Assembly (NCBI RefSeq): GCF_007859935.1
Contig: NZ_SJPO01000011.1
Span: 164,703 to 228,702, forward strand
DNA from: Posidoniimonas polymericola
GTDB taxonomy: Bacteria; Planctomycetota; Planctomycetia; Pirellulales; Lacipirellulaceae
Length of the DNA stretch: 64,000 nucleotides
Reading direction: 5' to 3'
Position numbers and translations under genes: made by a program. Shown here piece by piece: positions 17,865-26,894 of this stretch (positions are counted from its first letter, which is position 1; every line of letters starts with the position of its first letter). The notes beneath the pieces are model-generated. The model did not search any database and was not told the DNA's origin. It saw only the letters and a list, made by a program, of their open reading frames with translations.

Positions 17865-19172
17865 ATGCGAAGCCTCCGTACCGCCGCCCTGTTGAGTCTC
17901 TGCGCCGCCGCGTCCTTCGCCGCCGCCCAGCAGCAAGACTGGTCGGCCCCGTCGGCCGATTCCCGGTACGCTAGCCCCGCCGGCGGCGCCGCGGGCCCTC
18001 CTGCGGAACCTCGCTACGGCCAGCCAGCTCAGCCGGTCGCGCCTCCAACGCCAGACCAGAGCATCACGCCGCTGCCCGGCTCTACGCCGCCGGCGACCGG
18101 TTCGGCGCCAAGCGGTCAGGCGATGGCCCCCTTCGGCGGCTCTGCTCCTAGCCGCGCCCGCGTCAGCAAGGGGCCGAGCTCGCTGCCTAACGACCACGGG
18201 CAGGTGATGCGCGAGTACGACATCCGCCCCTACACGCTTAAGGTCGCCAACACACCGCACCCCGAGCAGACCATCGTCGACTGGATCTTGCGAGAAACCG
18301 GTTACGAAACCTGGCACTCCGACCCGCTCGGCATCCTGAACGCCACCCGCGACACGCTGCGGGTGTACCACACCCCGGAAACCCAGGGCGTGGTGGCCGA
18401 CATCGTCGACCGGTTTGTGAATACTCAGAGCGAGTCTAAGGCGTTTGCCCTGCGGATTGCGACCGTGCGGAGCCCCGGCTGGCGGGCCCGCGCGATGCCG
18501 CTGATGACCGCCATCCCGGTGCAGTCGCCCGGCATGCAGGGCTGGATTTTGCCCAAGGAAAACGCCGCGCTGCTGATGGCTGACCTGGTCCGCCGCACCG
18601 ATTACCGCGAACACAGCTCCTCGGGTCAGTTGGTGCTCAACGGCCGGTCCGCCATTATGTCGACCATGCGGCCCCGGCAGTACATCAAGGGTATCGTCCG
18701 CACGCAGAACACCTGGCCCGGCTTCCAGCCCGAGACGGGCACTCTGGAAGAAGGCGCCAGCATGGAGTTTAGCCCGCTGCTCTCGTTCGACGGCGCCACG
18801 GCGGACGCGATTGTTAAGATCCGGATCAACCAGGTCGAGAAGATGCAGCAGGTGCAGCTTGATATCCCGACTCAGATGGCCGGTCCGCAGCGGATGGAAA
18901 TCGAGGTGCCGCAGCTCACGTCGGCGACGATCCACGAGCGTTTCCGCTGGCCGTCCGATCAGGTGCTGCTGCTCAGCCTGGGGGTGGTCGCGCCGCCGAC
19001 GCCCGACAAGGGCAATCAGTTGCTCAACCTGATCCCCGGGGTTAACGCCCCGCCGCGTGCCGACGGCCTGCTGTTCATCGAGGTCAAGGGCACCGCCACT
19101 CCGAGCTCGAACCCAGGCTCCGTTCCGTCCACCGCGATGCGTTCGACCGGCGGTTTTAGCGGTAGATACTGA
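17865..19172 (+). CDS. Exported protein of unknown function, Pro/Ala-rich N-terminus
   Basis: The product (435 aa) starts MRSLRTAALLSLCAAASFAAA, a clear signal peptide, then ~90 residues of Pro/Ala/Gly-rich sequence, then a conserved-looking globular region of ~300 residues with no motif I can assign. GGGAGAA lies 6 nt before the ATG at 17865; the reading frame is open further upstream, overlapping the previous gene, but that part is not signal-like. Function unknown; location probably periplasm or outer membrane. Confidence 0.72.
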   Translation: MRSLRTAALLSLCAAASFAAAQQQDWSAPSADSRYASPAGGAAGPPAEPRYGQPAQPVAPPTPDQSITPLPGSTPPATGSAPSGQAMAPFGGSAPSRARVSKGPSSLPNDHGQVMREYDIRPYTLKVANTPHPEQTIVDWILRETGYETWHSDPLGILNATRDTLRVYHTPETQGVVADIVDRFVNTQSESKAFALRIATVRSPGWRARAMPLMTAIPVQSPGMQGWILPKENAALLMADLVRRTDYREHSSSGQLVLNGRSAIMSTMRPRQYIKGIVRTQNTWPGFQPETGTLEEGASMEFSPLLSFDGATADAIVKIRINQVEKMQQVQLDIPTQMAGPQRMEIEVPQLTSATIHERFRWPSDQVLLLSLGVVAPPTPDKGNQLLNLIPGVNAPPRADGLLFIEVKGTATPSSNPGSVPSTAMRSTGGFSGRY

Positions 19173-19244
19173 TCGCCCCGGCGCTATACTTAGGGGTCTC
19201 CCAGGATTTTGCCGCCCTCGGCGATTTGGTAAGCTGCGTTGACT

Positions 19245-20582
19245 ATGACTACACCCTCTCCGTCCGGCCGCGTGGCCCCGTCCCAGCGCGTGGTAGTCAC
19301 CGGCGTTGGCTTGATTAGTCCCTCCGGCAGCTCTGCCGACGAGTTGTGGAGCAACCTGTCGGCTGGTCGCAGCGCGGTCGGGCCTGCGACGCTGGTCCCC
19401 GCAGACGCCGGCCCGATGGCGATTGCCTCCGAGGCGAAGGCGTTTAGCGGCAAGATCGACGACTTCGGCGAGCTCGACGGAAAGCTGAAAAAGTCGATCC
19501 GCAAGGCGCTCAAGATGATGTGCCGTGAGACCCAGATGGCGGTCGCCGCGGCGCAGCTCGCGTTCGCCGACTCGGGCGTCTCGGAAGCGGACCACGACCC
19601 CGAAGGCACCGGCGTGGTGCTCGGCAGCGACTATATGCTGACCATGCCGGAAGACTACATCCGCGCTGTCGCCAAGTGCGCCGAGGGCGATCGCTTCGAC
19701 TACAACCGCTGGGGCGACGAAGGTCTGGCCGAGATCGAGCCGCTGTGGATGCTCCGCTACCTGCCCAACATGCCGGCCAGCCATATCGCCATCTTCAACG
19801 ACTTCCGCGGCCCGAACAACTCGCTCACGATGCGCGAGGCGGCCGGCCTGATGGCCATTGGCGAGGCGTATCGGATTGTCTCCCGCGGCGGAGCGAACCG
19901 GATGATCGCCGGCGCCACGGGCACGCGGCTGATGCCGATGCAGGCGATCCACTCGATGCAACTGGAGCAGCTCGCCCCCGCGGATGGCGACCCGACCAAG
20001 GCGTGCCGCCCGTTCGACAAGCAGCGTCAGGGCATGGTCGCCGGCGAGGGCGCCGCGACCATCGTTCTCGAATCGCTCGAGGCGGCCGAGGCCCGCGGGG
20101 CGACGATCTACGGCGAGCTCGCCGGCTTCGGCTCCAGCCTGGTGACCAGTGCCGACCTTGCCGGCGACACCGAGGCGGCGCTTGGCAACTCGATGCGCGC
20201 CGCGCTGGCGGACGCCGGTATGGCGCCCGCCGAGCTTGGTCACATCAGCGCGTTCGGTCTCGGCGCCACTGAATCCGACGCCGCCGAGTCGCGGGCGATT
20301 GGCCGTGCGCTCGGCTCCGAAGCGGCCGCCAAGCCGGTGACCGCGTTGAAGAGCTACTTCGGAAACCTCGGCGCCGCCGGCGGCGTTGTCGAGCTGATCG
20401 GCGGGCTCATGGCTTTGCGGGCGGGCGTCCTGCCACGTGTACTCAACTACCAGACCCCGGACCCCGCGTGCCCGGTCGCGGTGGTGAGAGAAGAGGGAGT
20501 CGCGGCGGGCGGCAGCCTGGTGGCGAGCAGCGTCACACCCCAGGGGCAGGCCGCATCGATTGTCGCGACGGCAGCGGTTTAG
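19245..20582 (+). CDS. Ketosynthase-fold protein lacking all catalytic residues
   Basis: This 445-aa product aligns along its whole length with FabF: the VVVTGVGLISPSG start, a GLG and GAAGG framework, and the buried Lys (LKSYFG). However, by hand alignment to the FabF at 15,200 the nucleophile Cys is Glu198, the first His is Phe337 (SAFGLGATESD) and the second His is Asn374 (KSYFGNLGAAGG). It cannot condense acyl chains as FabF does. It resembles in logic the chain-length-factor subunits (KS-beta) of type II polyketide synthases, where Cys is replaced. A partner to FabF is inference. The start is ATG 19245. Confidence 0.85.
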   Translation: MTTPSPSGRVAPSQRVVVTGVGLISPSGSSADELWSNLSAGRSAVGPATLVPADAGPMAIASEAKAFSGKIDDFGELDGKLKKSIRKALKMMCRETQMAVAAAQLAFADSGVSEADHDPEGTGVVLGSDYMLTMPEDYIRAVAKCAEGDRFDYNRWGDEGLAEIEPLWMLRYLPNMPASHIAIFNDFRGPNNSLTMREAAGLMAIGEAYRIVSRGGANRMIAGATGTRLMPMQAIHSMQLEQLAPADGDPTKACRPFDKQRQGMVAGEGAATIVLESLEAAEARGATIYGELAGFGSSLVTSADLAGDTEAALGNSMRAALADAGMAPAELGHISAFGLGATESDAAESRAIGRALGSEAAAKPVTALKSYFGNLGAAGGVVELIGGLMALRAGVLPRVLNYQTPDPACPVAVVREEGVAAGGSLVASSVTPQGQAASIVATAAV

Positions 20583-20687
20583 ACAGCCGCCGAACGGGTC
20601 GGTAGCGGTTGACAGCTGACCGCATGAGGACTAGTCTGCAGTTAACTCACTGACCTCGTTTGAGGACGCCCGATGGGCGCCTCTGAC

Positions 20688-20709
20688 AGCCGGCGAAAGC
20701 CGGCTTTTT
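20688..20709 (+). terminator. Intrinsic terminator upstream of nusA
   Basis: A perfect 7-bp stem AGCCGGC/GCCGGCT with a GAAA tetraloop is followed by TTTTT. It ends 129 nt before nusA and could end the ketosynthase-like transcript or attenuate the nusA operon. Confidence 0.85.
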
Positions 20710-20838
20710 GCGTCGATGGGGGTGAGTGTTTGCGTTACAGGGGCGCCGCGGCGTGGAAAGCCACGGCGTCCGCAAAACAATCCGACAACCTGATTTGCCC
20801 GGCGGCGGGCGTCATTCGCCGCGAAGGAGCACGAAGCC

Positions 20839-22209
20839 ATGAACGCCAGCGAAATCCTGCGGATCGTCGACGCCATCCATCGTGACAAGAACATCGATAA
20901 GGAAATCGTGTTCGAGGGGATCGAGGCGGCGCTGGTTTCGGCCCTGAAAAAATACCACGGCGAAGAAGCCGAGATTGACGTCAAGATCAATCAAGAAGAC
21001 GGCTCGGTCACCGCCGTCTGCGAGGGCGAGACGCTCGACTCCGAAGAGGTCGTGGGCCGCATCGGAGCGCAGACCGCCAAGCAGGTGATGATCCAAAAGA
21101 TCCGCGAGGCCGAGCGCGACGCCCTGTACGACGAGTACGAAGAGCAGATCGGCGAGATGGTCAGCGGCATCGTGCAGCGGTACGAGGGCGCCGCGGCGAC
21201 CGTGTCGCTCGGCAACGTCGAGGCAATCCTGCCCCGCAGCGAGCAGATCCCTGGCGAGACCCACCACGCCAACGAGCGTGTCCGCTGCACGGTCTACGAA
21301 GTCCGCAAGGCGGGCAGCCGGGTGAAGGTCATCCTCAGCCGCCGCGCGCCGCAGCTGGTGCAGCGGTTGTTCGAACAAGAAATCCCCGAGATCGCCGACG
21401 GCGTCATCGAGATCCGCGCCATGGCCCGCGAGCCCGGCTACCGCTCGAAGGTCGCCGTTAGCAGCAGCGACGCCCGGGTCGATTGCGTCGGCGCGTGTGT
21501 CGGCGTCCGCGGCAACCGCATCAAGAACATTGTCGACGAGCTGTCGGGCGAACGGATCGACATCGTCCGCTGGGACGATGACCTCGAGGTGCTGATCCCC
21601 AACGCCCTGCAGCCGGCCGAGGTCGAGCAGGTGATCCTGTGTCGCATCCTGGGCCGGGCGATCGTGCTGGTACGGGAGGACAACCTGTCGCTGGCGATCG
21701 GTCGACGCGGACAGAACGTCCGCCTGGCGAGCAAGCTCTCTGGCTGGGACATTGAGATCATGACCCAGGAAGAGCTGGCCGAGTCGATCGATCGGGCGGT
21801 TGAGGGTTTCAGCGGCATCGAGGGGGTCACCTTCGAGCTGGCCGAGAAGCTGGTCGAGGAGGGTTTCCTCAGCTACGACGACCTCTCCATAATCGAGCCC
21901 GACGACCTGATGCAGATGGGCGGGCTGAGCGAGGAGCAGGTCGACAAGATTGTCGAGCAGGCAGAGGCACGTGCCGAAGAGGCCGAGGCGGCCGCGGCTG
22001 CGGCCCGACGCAAGAAGAACGAAGAGGCTCGCCAGGCCGAGCAGCAGGCTGCCGCCGAGGCCGCTGCCGCGGCAGAGGGGGGAGCGGAGGAGGCGGAGGC
22101 CGCGGAAGTGGCGCCCGAGAACGCCGAATCCGAAGATCCCGCACAGCCCGATGCCGAAACGGCCGATGAGCCCTCTGAAGAGCCGAAAGAGGCGCCCGCA
22201 GAGGGATAA
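20839..22209 (+). CDS. nusA: Transcription termination/antitermination protein NusA
   Basis: This 456-aa RNA polymerase-binding factor modulates pausing and termination. An N-terminal polymerase-binding domain is followed by S1 (~130-200) and KH domains including [15 protein letters not shown], a helix-hairpin region (~350-370), and a long Ala/Glu-rich acidic tail. A good GAAGGAG precedes the ATG. It is first in nusA-infB-rbfA; rimP, often upstream, is absent here. Confidence 0.97.
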   Translation: MNASEILRIVDAIHRDKNIDKEIVFEGIEAALVSALKKYHGEEAEIDVKINQEDGSVTAVCEGETLDSEEVVGRIGAQTAKQVMIQKIREAERDALYDEYEEQIGEMVSGIVQRYEGAAATVSLGNVEAILPRSEQIPGETHHANERVRCTVYEVRKAGSRVKVILSRRAPQLVQRLFEQEIPEIADGVIEIRAMAREPGYRSKVAVSSSDARVDCVGACVGVRGNRIKNIVDELSGERIDIVRWDDDLEVLIPNALQPAEVEQVILCRILGRAIVLVREDNLSLAIGRRGQNVRLASKLSGWDIEIMTQEELAESIDRAVEGFSGIEGVTFELAEKLVEEGFLSYDDLSIIEPDDLMQMGGLSEEQVDKIVEQAEARAEEAEAAAAAARRKKNEEARQAEQQAAAEAAAAAEGGAEEAEAAEVAPENAESEDPAQPDAETADEPSEEPKEAPAEG

Positions 22210-22461
22210 CGGCGTTAAATTTGGGCTAATCCCGCCCCTCGGCACGCTGCCCCCCTTTTAACAGCGGGGCCACGGGATAATGATAAAGGGCTTGGTGGTC
22301 ATTCACGATAGTGAGTGCTCTCACTGTAAGCGTCTGGTGTCCGGACGCTCACTCAAGCGGAGGCAAGCGTCATGGTTTCGTGATAGATAAAACGAGAACT
22401 CCTCACGCGGCGCCTCTTGCAGGCGACGCTGGGTGAGCCAACGTGAACGAATGCCAGACGC
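22210..22461 (+). other. Structured nusA-infB spacer
   Basis: This 252-nt spacer is longer than usual for this operon. It contains several short inverted repeats, for example AGCGTC...GACGCT around 22328-22349 and GCGCCTC...AGGCG around 22410-22426. An internal promoter or regulatory leader for infB is possible but no motif is decisive. Confidence 0.35.
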
Positions 22462-25347
22462 ATGACGAGTTCAACGGAGAACATCAGTTTGGCGGTTCGT
22501 ATCTATTCACTGGCCAAAGAGCTAAACGTTGACAGCAAAGAGCTGGTCGACATCTGCACCCGCGCAGGCGTGCCCGGCAAGGGGTCTGCCCTGGCGAGCC
22601 TGACCGACGACGAAGTCGCCAAGGTCAAGCAGTTCATGAGCGGCCCGAGCGACGCCCCCGTCGCCAAGGGCGCGAAGGGCAAGGCCGCGCCGCCCCCGCC
22701 GGTCCGCCCCACCGAGGCCCGCGGCGCCGACCGCATGAAGGTGATCGTCACTCCCAAGACGGGTGGGCCGCGCCTTAGCCCGCGGCGGGGATCCGAGGAG
22801 GAGGAACAGCCGACCGAGGCCGAGACGCCGCCTCCCGCGGAGGCCGCGCCGGGCGAAGCCGCCCAGGCCGAGTCCACGCCGTCGGAAGCAGTAGCGTCCG
22901 AGGCCCCGGCGGGGGGCGTTCCCGCTGGAGAAGTCGCCGAGGAGCAGGGAGCGGCGGTTGCCAGCCAAGCAGCCGAAGCGGCCTCGGCCGCCGAGACCGC
23001 GGCCGAAGTGCACCGCGAGAAACTCGCCAAGCCCGGCCCGCTCGCCCGAATGGTCCGCAAGGAAGATTACATTGGCCCTGCCAACTCCGGCAGCGGCAAG
23101 ATGCCCGTTGTTGGCGCCGGCGGCGATCAACGCAAGGGCGGGGCCCGCAAGTCGCCCGAGGCCAAGGCCCGGCCTGCGGTCCGCCTGGCGGCGGTGCCGG
23201 CCAAGGCTCAGCCGAAGAAGCCAGAAAAGCCAAAGGAAGAAGCCAAGGCCCAGAAGCCGGTCATGACCCTTCCGACCGAAGTGCTCGGGGCCAACAAGCT
23301 CGGCAGCAAGCCGCTTGCCCAGCACCTGCGCCGCGCCGAGCGGACGCTCGAGGCCGAGCAGATCCGCGAGCGGACCGGCGGCGCGCGTGCAAAGGAGACC
23401 GAGGACGACGACAGCCGCCGCAAGGCGAGTGGCCGCCCGATGCTGGGCGGACGCGAGGCCCGGCAACTCAATCGCGACCGCGGCAATCGCCGCCAACGCC
23501 CTGGGTTTGGACGCCGCGTTCGACGCACCCGTCGGTCCGGAGTCAACACCGCGGCGCCGCGAAAGGGCCGCATCGAGATCCAGCTGCCGTGCACCGTGCG
23601 GGACCTCTCGGAGGCCGCCGGCGTCCCCGCCCGTGACATCCAGCGGATCCTGATGGAAGAAGGCGTAATGGCCACCATCAACACGCCGATGGACCCGGAG
23701 CTGACCGAGTTCGTGGCGGCCGAGCTGGGGATGGACGTCGACTTCCTGCAGCCCGAGACGCTCGAGGACAAGGTGCTCCGCCGTCTCGACGAGATAGAAG
23801 ACGACGAGAAGGACCTGCAGGACCGCCCGCCGGTTATCACGTTCCTGGGGCACGTCGACCACGGCAAAACCTCGCTGCTTGATAAGCTGATCGGCATCGA
23901 CGTCGCGAGTGGCGAGAGCGGTGGCATCACCCAGCACATCCGCGCCTACCAGATCGAGAAGGGCGACAAGAAGATCTCGTTCGTCGACACCCCGGGCCAC
24001 GAGGCATTTACCGCCATGCGGGCCCGCGGGGCGAACGTGACCGACATCGCCGTGATTGTGGTCGCCGCCGACGACGGCGTCATGCCGCAGACCGAGGAAG
24101 CGATCAGCCACGCGCGGGCCGCCGACGTGCCGATTGTCGTCGCGCTCAACAAGATGGACCTGCCCGGCGCCGACCCGATGAAGGCGATGACCGGCCTCAG
24201 CCAGAACGGCCTGCAGCCGAGCGAGTGGGGCGGCGACGTGGAGGTCGTGAAGACCAGCGCCGCCACCGGCGAGGGGCTCGACGAGCTTCTCGACACCATC
24301 CTCACGGTCGCCGAGCTGCACGAGTACAAGGCCAACCCCAACCGGTCCGCGATCGGCGTCTGCCTCGAGGCGACGCAGGACGCCGACCAGGGCGTGCAGG
24401 CCAAGATGATCGTTGAGACCGGCACGCTGCGGATCGGCGACATCGTTGTCTGCGGCGACGCCTACGGACGCGTCCGCTCGATGAGCAACACGCTTGACAA
24501 GCACCAGAAGATGGACGAGGCCGGACCGACCGCCACGGTCAACCTGACCGGCTTCGACGTCGCGCCGCCCGCCGGCGAACGCTTCTACGTGCTGGACGAC
24601 GTGGCCCAGGCGCGAGAGATCGCCGAGGCGCGGGCGCACCAGACCCGCTCCGAGTTCCTCGGCCAGACCGGCTACCAGCACGTCACGCTCGAGACCCTCT
24701 TCGACCGCCTGGACGGGGTCGAGGAGGTGCAGACACTCAACCTGATCATCCGCGCCGACGTGCGGGGCTCGATCGAGGCGATCCAGAAGGAACTCGCCAA
24801 GCTCGAGCACCCCGAGGTTAGGCTGCGGGTGTTGCAGGCGAGCGTCGGCGGAGTGACCGCCGCGGACATCCACCTGGCGGACGCCTCGGACGCGATCATC
24901 ATCGCGTTCAACGTCGTGCCGGAGGAATCGGCCCGTTCGCTCGCGGAGCAGTCGGGCGTCCAGGTCCGCCGCTACGACATTATCTACAAGATTACCGACG
25001 AGCTGCGCGCCGCGATGGAGGGCATGCTCCGTCCAGAGAAGATGGAGGTCTCGCTGGGTCGCGCGTTGATCCAGCAGGTGTTCCGCATCAGCCGCATCGG
25101 CTCGGTTGCCGGTTGTCGCGTGATCCAGGGCGTCGTGGAACGCAACGCCCGGGCCCGCGTTATCCGCGACAGCACGATCATCGGCGACTACCCGATCGAC
25201 GCACTGAAACGCGAGAAGGACGACGCCAAAGAGGTCCGTGAAGGTTACGAGTGCGGCATCAAGCTGTCCGGCTTCAACGACATCAAGGAAGCCGACCTGC
25301 TGGAGGTCTACAAGGTGGAGGAGATTGCCAGGAGCTTTGACGACTGA
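22462..25347 (+). CDS. infB: Translation initiation factor IF-2
   Basis: This 961-aa GTPase brings fMet-tRNA to the ribosome. Residues ~1-60 form the N-terminal IF-2N-like domain; a long Ala/Glu/Pro-rich linker (~70-380) includes basic patches; a second IF2N-like domain is near 385-435; the G domain starts with GHVDHGKT (~463-470), then DTPGHEAF and NKMDLPGA. C-terminal domains follow to the end. It is co-transcribed with nusA and rbfA by order. The first ATG is used as start although the Shine-Dalgarno is weak. Confidence 0.97.
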   Translation: MTSSTENISLAVRIYSLAKELNVDSKELVDICTRAGVPGKGSALASLTDDEVAKVKQFMSGPSDAPVAKGAKGKAAPPPPVRPTEARGADRMKVIVTPKTGGPRLSPRRGSEEEEQPTEAETPPPAEAAPGEAAQAESTPSEAVASEAPAGGVPAGEVAEEQGAAVASQAAEAASAAETAAEVHREKLAKPGPLARMVRKEDYIGPANSGSGKMPVVGAGGDQRKGGARKSPEAKARPAVRLAAVPAKAQPKKPEKPKEEAKAQKPVMTLPTEVLGANKLGSKPLAQHLRRAERTLEAEQIRERTGGARAKETEDDDSRRKASGRPMLGGREARQLNRDRGNRRQRPGFGRRVRRTRRSGVNTAAPRKGRIEIQLPCTVRDLSEAAGVPARDIQRILMEEGVMATINTPMDPELTEFVAAELGMDVDFLQPETLEDKVLRRLDEIEDDEKDLQDRPPVITFLGHVDHGKTSLLDKLIGIDVASGESGGITQHIRAYQIEKGDKKISFVDTPGHEAFTAMRARGANVTDIAVIVVAADDGVMPQTEEAISHARAADVPIVVALNKMDLPGADPMKAMTGLSQNGLQPSEWGGDVEVVKTSAATGEGLDELLDTILTVAELHEYKANPNRSAIGVCLEATQDADQGVQAKMIVETGTLRIGDIVVCGDAYGRVRSMSNTLDKHQKMDEAGPTATVNLTGFDVAPPAGERFYVLDDVAQAREIAEARAHQTRSEFLGQTGYQHVTLETLFDRLDGVEEVQTLNLIIRADVRGSIEAIQKELAKLEHPEVRLRVLQASVGGVTAADIHLADASDAIIIAFNVVPEESARSLAEQSGVQVRRYDIIYKITDELRAAMEGMLRPEKMEVSLGRALIQQVFRISRIGSVAGCRVIQGVVERNARARVIRDSTIIGDYPIDALKREKDDAKEVREGYECGIKLSGFNDIKEADLLEVYKVEEIARSFDD

Positions 25348-25450
25348 CGCCCGGCGCCATCCGCTCCCGAAGGGCGGCGCCCGTAGTTGATCGCCAACCC
25401 CCCGGACAAATCGTCCGCGGGACTGTATCCCCCTAGCAAGCACGCCGACC

Positions 25451-25843
25451 ATGACCTCCCGAAGAGTACTCAAAGCCGCCGAAGCGATCCGCGAAGTCGT
25501 CAGCATGGCGATCCTGACCGAGATCCGCGACCCGCGCGTCTCTGACGTGACGGTGACCTACGTCGAGGTGTCCGCCGACATGCGGCAGGCGAAGGTGCAC
25601 GTTTCGGTGATGGGCGACGACGCCAAGGGCAAGCTCTGCCTGCACGGGCTGCAGAGCTCCGCGGGATTCCTGCAGAGCAGGATCTCGCAACGGATCGACA
25701 CCCGCTACACCCCCCAGCTCAAGTTTGAGCTCGACATGGGCGTGAAGAATTCGATCGCCATGACGAAGTTGCTGAGCGAGGTCCTCGAGGATGGTCCCGA
25801 GCCGCCTGGTGAAGACGCCCAGTCCGACTCCGACGACCAGTAA
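25451..25843 (+). CDS. rbfA: Ribosome-binding factor A
   Basis: This 130-aa KH-fold factor helps 30S maturation by binding the 5' end of 16S rRNA. The sequence shows the family pattern: SRRVLKAAEAIREVVSMAI, ILTEIRDPRVSDVTVTYVEV, and LQSRISQRIDTRYTPQLKF. It follows infB by ~100 nt as in most bacteria. In many genomes truB is next; here it is replaced by a lysine-tailed HhH-GPD-like gene. Confidence 0.95.
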   Translation: MTSRRVLKAAEAIREVVSMAILTEIRDPRVSDVTVTYVEVSADMRQAKVHVSVMGDDAKGKLCLHGLQSSAGFLQSRISQRIDTRYTPQLKFELDMGVKNSIAMTKLLSEVLEDGPEPPGEDAQSDSDDQ

Positions 25844-25898
25844 ACCACCCAAGACGAACGACACTCGACGCCCCAATTCCAATGGGCCCCTAGTTTAA

Positions 25899-26891
25899 AT
25901 GGCCGCATCCAATCGCGCAAACCGAATCACGAAGCTCGTCTCGAGCCTCAAGAAGCACTACAAACCCGTGCCCGCGTCGAAGGACCGGACGCTGCTCGAG
26001 AACCTGGTGTTCGCCTGCCTGCTGGAGGGCTCGCCCCACGAGGCCGCCGAAGAGGCGTTCGAGCGGCTGAAGGCGAACTACTTTGACTGGAACGAAGTGC
26101 GGGTCAGCACGCGTCGCGAATTGAGCGACGAGCTGAGAATGCTCAACGACCCCGAGGCGGCCGCGGACCGGCTGAAACGATCGCTGCAGAGCATGTTCGA
26201 GGGCGTCTACACGTTTGACCTCGAGCCGCTCAAGAAGCAGAACCTCGGCCAGACCGTCAAGCAGTTCCAGTCGTACAAGGGCATCAGCCCGTTCGCGATT
26301 GCGTACGTCACCCAGACCTCGTTGGGGGGGCACTCGATCCCAGTGAACTTCGGGCTGTTTACGGCGTTTGTCACGCTCGACATCACGACGCCCGCCGAGG
26401 CCAAGGCGGGCGCCGCCCCGGGGCTCGAACGGGCTATCCCGAAGTCCAAGGGGATCGAAGTTGGTTCGATGCTGCACCAGCTCGGCGTGGAGGTCGGCAA
26501 GAACCCGTACGGTCAGGGGGCCCGCAAGATCTTGTTGGCTCTCGATCCCGGCTGCAAGGATCGGTTGCCGAAGCGCCCGGCCAAGGCCCCCGAGCCCGCC
26601 AGGCCGACCAAGAAATCGAGCGTCGCAAATAAGAAGGTCGCGGGCAAGCCCGACGCGACCGCCACGAAGACCGCCGACAAGCCGGTTGCCGACAAGCCCG
26701 CGGGGAAGAAGAGCAAGCCCGCCGCTGCGAAGAAGGACGCTCCGGAGCCGGTGAAGAAGAAGGTCAAAAAGAAGGTCAAGAAGGCCTCCGCCAAAGCCCC
26801 CACCGCTAAGAAGGCGGAGAAGAAAAAGGTCAAGAAGGCCGTGAAGAAGACCGTCAAGAAGAAGACCGCTGCCAAACGCAAACCGAAGTAG
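25899..26891 (+). CDS. HhH-GPD (endonuclease III)-like protein with lysine-rich tail, probably non-catalytic
   Basis: The 330-aa product has an N-terminal ~220 residues that read like the endonuclease III/HhH-GPD fold (TLLENLVFACLLEGSPHEAA, then a KGIS turn where the family has GVG). In the family the hairpin Lys and the Asp in VDTHV catalyse base release; here the hairpin is KGISPFAIAYV and the Asp position is Asn150 (PVNFGL), and the four iron-sulfur Cys are missing. The last ~110 residues are Lys/Ala-rich, histone H1-like (KKVKKKVKKASAKA). I infer DNA binding without glycosylase activity. The family call is by pattern only. Confidence 0.6.
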   Translation: MAASNRANRITKLVSSLKKHYKPVPASKDRTLLENLVFACLLEGSPHEAAEEAFERLKANYFDWNEVRVSTRRELSDELRMLNDPEAAADRLKRSLQSMFEGVYTFDLEPLKKQNLGQTVKQFQSYKGISPFAIAYVTQTSLGGHSIPVNFGLFTAFVTLDITTPAEAKAGAAPGLERAIPKSKGIEVGSMLHQLGVEVGKNPYGQGARKILLALDPGCKDRLPKRPAKAPEPARPTKKSSVANKKVAGKPDATATKTADKPVADKPAGKKSKPAAAKKDAPEPVKKKVKKKVKKASAKAPTAKKAEKKKVKKAVKKTVKKKTAAKRKPK

Positions 26892-26894
26892 CGC

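Noticed and set aside
17736..20243. Minus-strand 835-codon frame over the exported protein and ketosynthase genes
   Set aside because: It is antisense to two well-supported genes with clear family motifs and has no domain of its own.
22522..25506. Minus-strand 994-codon frame opposite infB
   Set aside because: It is the mirror of the IF-2 coding sequence, an artefact of high GC codon use.
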